Assembly: GCA_900320235.1 (NCBI GenBank) | Contig: ONRO01000399.1 | Coordinates: 1-5,642 of the forward strand | Source of the DNA: an uncultured Eubacteriales bacterium | GTDB lineage: Bacteria; Bacillota; Clostridia; Oscillospirales; Acutalibacteraceae | Length of the DNA: 5,642 nt | Direction of reading: 5' to 3' | Shown: piece after piece, positions 1-3,426 of the stretch | How the letters are laid out: each line of letters starts with the position of its first letter | Numbering within the stretch: the stretch's first letter is position 1 | Translations under genes and position numbers: made by a program | Notes under the pieces: generated by a model | Database searches by the model: none | What the model was told of the DNA's origin: nothing | What the model saw: only the letters and a program-made list of their open reading frames with translations

Positions 1-14
1 ATTTTACCACCCTT

Positions 15-43
15 ATAATACCATAAATGTACATGATTTACAA
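15..43 (-). promoter_or_regulatory. Leftward sigma-A type promoter for a gene left of the window
   Basis: Read on the minus strand, TTGTAA (43-38) and TATTAT (20-15) are separated by exactly 17 bp, and the DNA upstream of the -35 box (44-90) is very A/T-rich, like an UP element. Transcription would start near position 8 and leave the window, so the controlled gene is not visible. The spacer contains an inverted repeat, TAAAT (24-28) and ATTTA (36-40), which overlaps the -35 box and could be a repressor site. The boxes are seen directly; promoter activity is inferred. Confidence 0.5.
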
Positions 44-85
44 GATTTTTTCAAACTTTATCTATTTATTTTTTACAAAAATCTT

Positions 86-150
86 TTATAATCACGGGTG
101 TACAGACTGATAACAGAACAGATTTATTTCTTATCATCACGGCTGTAAAG
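86..150. repeat. Pair of 20-bp direct repeats, 45 bp apart
   Basis: Positions 86-105 and 131-150 match at 17 of 20 bases; the shared core reads ATCACGG followed by a variable base and TGTA. The copies are offset by 45 bp. Both lie upstream of the -35 box of the leftward promoter at 15-43, so paired binding sites for a regulator of that promoter are one explanation. A decayed duplication is another. No regulator family is recognised. Confidence 0.5.
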
Positions 151-165
151 CAGATGCTGATGATA
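132..165. repeat. Inverted repeat, 8-bp arms
   Basis: TATCATCA (132-139) is the exact reverse complement of TGATGATA (158-165), leaving an 18-nt loop that contains a small GCT/AGC stem. It overlaps the second direct repeat. No T-run follows on either strand, so it is not a standard terminator. It may be an RNA fold in the tail of the spoVAC transcript or a protein site. Confidence 0.35.
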
Positions 166-215
166 TGCTCCGGAATATTTCATTCTTTTCTATTATTCAC
201 CTGTCTGCTTCACAC

Positions 216-237
216 TCACTGCACCATCATGCAGTGA
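216..237 (-). terminator. Hairpin downstream of spoVAC; weak terminator candidate
   Basis: TCACTGCA (216-223) and TGCAGTGA (230-237) form a perfect 8-bp stem with a 6-nt loop. It begins 62 bp past the spoVAC stop and is the most compact hairpin in the tail of that gene. The minus-strand bases after it are not a T-run, so intrinsic termination would be inefficient. It could instead protect the 3' end of the mRNA. Confidence 0.3.
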
Positions 238-299
238 TCATATAAATACATTAAGGCGGTATCCCCTGTACCATCAGCACAGGGAACACCACCTTGCAG

Positions 300-737
300 C
301 TAAGACATAAGATAAAGAATAACACCATAAAGTACAGATGCAACAGTACCGTATGCGATGACAGGACCGGCAATAATAAACATTTTTGCCCCTGTTCCAG
401 GCACAAGCCCCTCGCTTTTGAATTCCATCGCAGGAGATGCAACAGCATTTGCAAAACCGGTTATCGGCACAAGTGTCCCGGCACCGGCAAACTTTGCTAT
501 ATTATCGTAAAGTCCGAGATATGTCAGGGCAACTCCTATAAATATCATGGTTGAGCTTGTAAGACATGATACATCCTTTTGTGAAAAACCAGATAATGTA
601 TATATGTCGCTGATAAACTGTCCGATGCTGCAGATCAGTCCGCCTGTGATAAAGGCACCGGCACAGTCTGCTGCAAGATGACTTCCCGGCGTTGCTTTTT
701 CGACCATTTTGCCGTATTCTTTTTCAGTCAGCTCCAT
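300..737 (-). CDS. spoVAC: Stage V sporulation protein AC (SpoVAC)
   Basis: SpoVA proteins sit in the inner membrane of the forespore/spore and move dipicolinic acid (with Ca2+) into the developing spore and out at germination. SpoVAC is described as a channel-like, mechanosensitive subunit. The 145-residue product matches the family throughout: a GGLICSIGQ segment near residues 32-40, FAGAGTLVPITGFANA at 83-98 and MEFKSEGL at 104-111 are its hallmarks. Hydrophobic stretches lie near 21-41, 59-77, 82-103 and 118-143. Length is close to the usual 150. The ATG at 737 is preferred over the in-frame GTG at 746, because that GTG lies inside the Shine-Dalgarno AGAGGTGA (750-743), which is well spaced for 737. 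The gene is divergent from the desulfurase operon. Oddity: no spoVAD or spoVAE follows within the 299 bp available, so it looks like an orphan or a split operon. Confidence 0.93.
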   Translation of the reverse strand: MELTEKEYGKMVEKATPGSHLAADCAGAFITGGLICSIGQFISDIYTLSGFSQKDVSCLTSSTMIFIGVALTYLGLYDNIAKFAGAGTLVPITGFANAVASPAMEFKSEGLVPGTGAKMFIIAGPVIAYGTVASVLYGVILYLMS

Positions 738-742
738 TTTAT

Positions 743-750
743 TCACCTCT
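743..750 (-). promoter_or_regulatory. spoVAC ribosome binding site
   Basis: AGAGGTGA on the minus strand ends 5 nt before the ATG at 737-735. It contains the alternative GTG codon (746-744), which would have no Shine-Dalgarno of its own at useful spacing. This decides the start in favour of ATG. Confidence 0.7.
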
Positions 751-758
751 TCCGTGTA

Positions 759-788
759 AAGAATGGTTTCTTTTCACTGCCCGATACC
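759..788 (-). promoter_or_regulatory. Candidate forespore (SigF/SigG-like) promoter of spoVAC
   Basis: On the minus strand GGTATC (788-783) and CATTCTT (765-759) are separated by 17 bp. B. subtilis SigG/SigF promoters have a GYATA-like -35 and a CATnnTA-like -10; the match is 4/5 and 5/7. spoVA genes are SigG-dependent in Bacillus, which is the prior for looking. Transcription would start near 753, leaving a very short leader that just includes the ribosome binding site. Confidence 0.35.
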
Positions 789-823
789 CCGGACAATGAA
801 AAAAGATCATTATTTTCCGGTTT

Positions 824-842
824 ACGGTCAGACTCTGACCGT
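824..842. repeat. Perfect 19-bp palindrome in the divergent control region
   Basis: The sequence is ACGGTCAGA, one central C (833), then TCTGACCGT: two perfect 9-bp arms. It lies 8 bp upstream of the -35 box of the rightward promoter candidate (851-878) and about 35 bp upstream of the spoVAC promoter candidate. Near-continuous symmetry without a loop favours an operator for a dimeric DNA-binding protein over an RNA hairpin. I do not recognise the regulator. Confidence 0.6.
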
Positions 843-850
843 CACTCCGT

Positions 851-878
851 TTGATAAGGACTTACATTTTATTATTAT
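851..878 (+). promoter_or_regulatory. Candidate vegetative promoter of the desulfurase-thiI-sortase group
   Basis: TTGATA (851-856) and TATTAT (873-878) are 16 bp apart, a good sigma-A arrangement. The start would be near 885, giving a leader of about 100 nt before the TTG at 988. A second -10-like hexamer, TATAAT at 900-905, is closer to the gene but has no reasonable -35 at 16-18 bp. Confidence 0.42.
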
Positions 879-880
879 CC

Positions 881-970
881 GTCCGGCATTTTTTTATACT
901 ATAATCCCGGGTTTTGCCCCGCAATCAGACGCAGGTTTATCAATAATCAGCGTTTTACTTACAGCCGGAT
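881..970 (+). other. Leader of the desulfurase gene with pairing potential
   Basis: GTCCGGC (881-887) can pair with GCCGGAT (964-970; one G-U pair) just upstream of the ribosome binding site. Inside it, CGGG (908-911) pairs with CCCG (918-921), and AGACGC (927-932) with GCGTTT (950-955; one G-U pair). Together these would give a three-way junction. Caveat: a start near 885 would leave most of the outer 5' arm untranscribed. No known riboswitch class is recognised. Confidence 0.2.
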
Positions 971-975
971 TTTCT

Positions 976-980
976 GGAGG
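976..980 (+). promoter_or_regulatory. Ribosome binding site of the cysteine desulfurase
   Basis: GGAGG ends 7 nt before TTG at 988-990. It decides the start: the open frame extends back to an ATG at 763, but the extra 75 codons cross the promoter region and match nothing in the desulfurase family, while the TTG gives the expected N-terminus MKEIYLDNSAT. Confidence 0.8.
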
Positions 981-987
981 GTCAGAA

Positions 988-2115
988 TTGAAAGAAATCT
1001 ATCTTGACAACAGTGCTACAACCAGAGTCTGCCCCAGCGCCGCAAAAAAGGCTCTTGAGCTTATGACTGATATTTACGGAAATCCTTCCTCCCTTCATTC
1101 CAAGGGACTTGAAGCTCAGCATGAAACTGATCATGCCCGCAGGATTATTGCCGACTCTCTCGGCGCAAAGCCCGGCGAGATCTATTTCACATCCGGAGGA
1201 ACAGAAGCCAATAATACAGCTGTTTTCGGAGCAGCTCATGCACTCAGAAGACGCGGAAACCGTATTGTTACAACTGCAATAGAACATTCCTCCGTCTTTG
1301 AAGCTATGCAGCAGCTTGAAAAGGAAGGTTTTGAAGTGATCTTCCTCAGACCTGACAGCAGCGGCTGCGTTCGTCCTGAGGATATAAGAGCTGCAATAAA
1401 CAAGGATACAATTCTTGTCAGTATTATGGCTGTAAATAACGAGCTTGGCTCTATCCAGCCGATACAGTCAGTCTACCGTGCTATTGCTGCTTCCGGCTCA
1501 CCTGCGCTTTTCCATGTCGATGCCGTACAGGCTTATATGAAAATGCCGCTTATTCCAAAAAAGCTCGGAATAGACCTGTTATCCGTCAGCGGACATAAGA
1601 TACACGCTCCAAAGGGAATTGGCGCTCTTTATGTACGAAAGGGTGCAAGAATACTTCCGCTCCATTTCGGCGGAATGCAGGAGCAAAAGCTGCGTCCCGG
1701 AACTGAAGCTGCACCGCTGATATGTGCTATGGGCGAGGCTGTCAGATGTTTTGATAAAAATGAAGGCAGCACCATCAGAGATCTGAATCTGTATTTCAGA
1801 CAAAAGCTTTCTGAAATCGACGGCATAGTTTTCAATTCTGACGAAAAGTGTCTGCCCTATATCATTAACTTTTCACTTCCCGGGCTTCGCTCGGAAACGC
1901 TTCTTCATTTTCTTGCAGAAAGGAATATTTTCGTCTCAAGCGGCTCTGCATGTGCCAAAGGACACAAAAGCCATGTTCTGGAAGCCATGGAATATGACAG
2001 CCTGAGAGCTGAGTCAGCACTGAGAATAAGCTTTTCTGACGAAAACTCCAGTGAAGATGCAGATATTATTGTAAACAATCTTAAAATCGCAGTTTCAACC
2101 CTTGCAAGACGTTGA
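988..2115 (+). CDS. Cysteine desulfurase (NifS/IscS family), likely sulfur donor for ThiI
   Basis: This is a PLP-dependent, class V aminotransferase-fold enzyme that converts cysteine to alanine and carries the released sulfur as an enzyme persulfide in the cytoplasm. The 375-residue product has the full motif set: YLDNSATT (5-12), TSGGTEANN (68-76), the ring-stacking His100 in IEHSSV, VNNELG (149-154), HVDAVQ (176-181; Asp178 and Gln181 bind PLP), SGHK with the Schiff-base Lys204, and RPGTE (236-240). SSGSACAKG holds the persulfide Cys322. That loop and the length (usual about 380) place it with the group I NifS/IscS enzymes. Translation starts at TTG 988. It precedes thiI by 123 bp, the arrangement of B. 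subtilis nifZ-thiI, so supply of sulfur for tRNA 4-thiouridine is the best guess. A general role in Fe-S cluster assembly cannot be excluded, and no IscU/SufU gene is in view. Confidence 0.93.
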   Translation: MKEIYLDNSATTRVCPSAAKKALELMTDIYGNPSSLHSKGLEAQHETDHARRIIADSLGAKPGEIYFTSGGTEANNTAVFGAAHALRRRGNRIVTTAIEHSSVFEAMQQLEKEGFEVIFLRPDSSGCVRPEDIRAAINKDTILVSIMAVNNELGSIQPIQSVYRAIAASGSPALFHVDAVQAYMKMPLIPKKLGIDLLSVSGHKIHAPKGIGALYVRKGARILPLHFGGMQEQKLRPGTEAAPLICAMGEAVRCFDKNEGSTIRDLNLYFRQKLSEIDGIVFNSDEKCLPYIINFSLPGLRSETLLHFLAERNIFVSSGSACAKGHKSHVLEAMEYDSLRAESALRISFSDENSSEDADIIVNNLKIAVSTLARR

Positions 2116-2125
2116 TAAGTGTGAT

Positions 2126-2160
2126 AGAATTAGCAATGGATTATTTTCTGAACTAATTCT
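2126..2160 (+). repeat. Inverted repeat between the desulfurase gene and thiI
   Basis: AGAATTAG (2126-2133) and CTAATTCT (2153-2160) are exact reverse complements with a 19-nt loop. The stem is A/T-rich and is followed by A-rich rather than T-rich DNA, so strong termination in the rightward direction is unlikely. It may tune mRNA stability between the two genes or be a protein site. The rest of the 123-bp gap is A/T-rich with no clear promoter. Confidence 0.3.
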
Positions 2161-2223
2161 TTATAAAAAAATCATTCAAAGCTGCTTTTAAAGTATGCAG
2201 TTCAGGATATATATATTATTCAG

Positions 2224-2231
2224 AAAGGTGA
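2224..2231 (+). promoter_or_regulatory. Ribosome binding site of thiI
   Basis: AAAGGTGA ends 7 nt before the TTG at 2239-2241. It supports the non-ATG start; the first codons then read MKEVILIKLGEI, the normal beginning of ThiI. Confidence 0.7.
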
Positions 2232-2238
2232 CTTTTAA

Positions 2239-3408
2239 TTGAAGGAAGTTATTCTTATCAAGCTCGGTGAAATCGTGCTGAAGGGTCTGAACAGGAAAAA
2301 TTTTGAGGACAGACTCATAAAAAGCATTAAATACAGACTTCATCATATCGGAGCTTTTAAAGTCAGAAATTCCCAGTCAATCATAACAGTAACTCCTCTT
2401 GATGACAATGCCGATATGGATGAGGCAGCCGAATGTATTTCAAAGGTTTTCGGTATTGCTGCTTTTTCCCGTGCATGTGCTGCGGAAAAGGATATCGAAA
2501 GCATTAAGAATACTGCCCGCGATTATCTCGAAGATAAATTTGCTGCAGCAGGCAGCTTCAAGGTCGAGGCAAAGCGTTCTGATAAACAATTCCCATTCAC
2601 TTCTCCTGAGATCGCAAGAGAGGTCGGCGGTTTTCTTGCCGATTGCTATCCCGATACCCGGGTGGATGTACATGAGCCGGAAATGATCGTTACCGTTGAG
2701 ATAAGAGATGATGCCGCTTATATACATGCCGGAGTTGAAAAGGGTGCCGGCGGTATCCCGGTCGGAACCGGAGGCAAAGCTGTTATTCTTATTTCAGGCG
2801 GAATCGACAGTCCTGTCGCTGCCTATATGATGGCTAAAAGAGGAATTGAGCTTACCGCTGTTCATTTTGCAAGCCCTCCCTATACAAGCGAGCGTGCAGA
2901 AGAAAAGGTTCGTGAGCTTCTCAGCAGAGTTTCAGCTTACAGCGGAAGAATGACTATGTACACTGTCCCGTTCACAAAGCTTCAGGAAGAGATCAGGGAT
3001 AAATGCCATGAGGAATATTTCACTATTATAATGAGAAGATTTATGATGATGATCGCCGAAAAGCTTGCAGAAAAAAATGACTGCAGGGCTCTTATTACCG
3101 GCGAAAGCCTCGGTCAGGTCGCAAGCCAGACTATCGGTGCTATTGCCTGCACAGACAACGCCTGCGGTATGCCGGTTTTCAGACCGCTTATCGGAATGGA
3201 TAAGGAAGAAATAATAGAAATATCAAGAAAAATTGATACCTTCGAGGTTTCTATCCAGCCATATGAGGACTGCTGTACGGTATTCACGCCGAAGCACCCG
3301 AGAACTCGTCCCGTACTTAAAAACGTTATTGCAGAGGAAAACAGAATCGACTATCTTCCTCTGATAAACGAAGCTGTTGAAAAAGTGAAAATCACAGAGA
3401 TACAGTAA
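2239..3408 (+). CDS. thiI: tRNA 4-thiouridine(8) synthase ThiI
   Basis: ThiI adenylates U8 of tRNA with ATP and replaces its oxygen with sulfur received as persulfide from a cysteine desulfurase; the product s4U is a near-UV sensor. In some bacteria ThiI also feeds thiazole synthesis for thiamine. The 389-residue protein shows an N-terminal ferredoxin-like part (1-60, opening with LIKLGEIVLKG), a THUMP domain (about 60-165), the linker GIPVGTGG (172-179), and an ATP pyrophosphatase domain with the PP-loop SGGIDSPVA (186-194). TGESLGQVASQT (287-298) and EDCCTVFTP (343-351) follow; Cys345/Cys346 lie where the catalytic cysteine equivalent to E. coli Cys344 is expected. The protein stops without a C-terminal rhodanese domain, as in Bacillus, so sulfur probably comes directly from the upstream desulfurase. 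Start is TTG with a good ribosome binding site. The sortase gene begins 18 bp downstream. Confidence 0.95.
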   Translation: MKEVILIKLGEIVLKGLNRKNFEDRLIKSIKYRLHHIGAFKVRNSQSIITVTPLDDNADMDEAAECISKVFGIAAFSRACAAEKDIESIKNTARDYLEDKFAAAGSFKVEAKRSDKQFPFTSPEIAREVGGFLADCYPDTRVDVHEPEMIVTVEIRDDAAYIHAGVEKGAGGIPVGTGGKAVILISGGIDSPVAAYMMAKRGIELTAVHFASPPYTSERAEEKVRELLSRVSAYSGRMTMYTVPFTKLQEEIRDKCHEEYFTIIMRRFMMMIAEKLAEKNDCRALITGESLGQVASQTIGAIACTDNACGMPVFRPLIGMDKEEIIEISRKIDTFEVSIQPYEDCCTVFTPKHPRTRPVLKNVIAEENRIDYLPLINEAVEKVKITEIQ

Positions 3409-3409
3409 T

Positions 3410-3418
3410 AAGGAGTGA
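3410..3418 (+). promoter_or_regulatory. Ribosome binding site of the sortase gene
   Basis: AAGGAGTGA begins 1 bp after the thiI stop and ends 8 nt before ATG 3427. The tight spacing leaves no room for a separate promoter, so the sortase is probably translated from the thiI transcript. Confidence 0.75.
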
Positions 3419-3426
3419 TATATATA

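Larger units (their letters stand above)
1..299. other. Gene-free left flank
   Basis: No open frame here looks like a protein gene. Only short shadow frames cross it, and there is no tRNA-like or rRNA-like segment. It holds the leftward promoter, the direct repeat pair and the two inverted repeats listed separately. In particular, spoVAD, which commonly follows spoVAC, has no visible start or remnant in these 299 bp. Confidence 0.7.

Noticed and set aside
87..92. Rightward -10-like TATAAT
   Set aside because: No acceptable -35 lies 16-18 bp upstream and no rightward gene follows; chance in A/T-rich DNA.
216..299. 27-codon in-frame continuation of spoVAC after its TAG stop
   Set aside because: The protein already has full family length and the hydrophobic C-terminus expected; the continuation resembles nothing and runs into the hairpin at 216-237. 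Nothing supports readthrough.
251..454. 67-residue minus-strand open frame
   Set aside because: It is out of frame within the 3' end of spoVAC and has no family resemblance; a shadow of the real gene.
738..746. GTG start of spoVAC at 746
   Set aside because: The codon is part of the AGAGGTGA Shine-Dalgarno that serves the ATG at 737.
763..987. 75-codon N-terminal extension of the desulfurase from ATG 763
   Set aside because: It crosses the palindrome and promoter boxes, has no good ribosome binding site, looks unlike any desulfurase N-terminus, and the TTG at 988 has GGAGG at the right distance.
2187..2215. TTTAAA-17-TATATA as a separate thiI promoter
   Set aside because: Both boxes are poor and the start would fall in or next to the thiI ribosome binding site; co-transcription with the desulfurase gene is simpler.
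2440..2727. 95-residue open frames on both strands inside thiI
   Set aside because: They overlap the well-supported THUMP-coding frame and resemble nothing.
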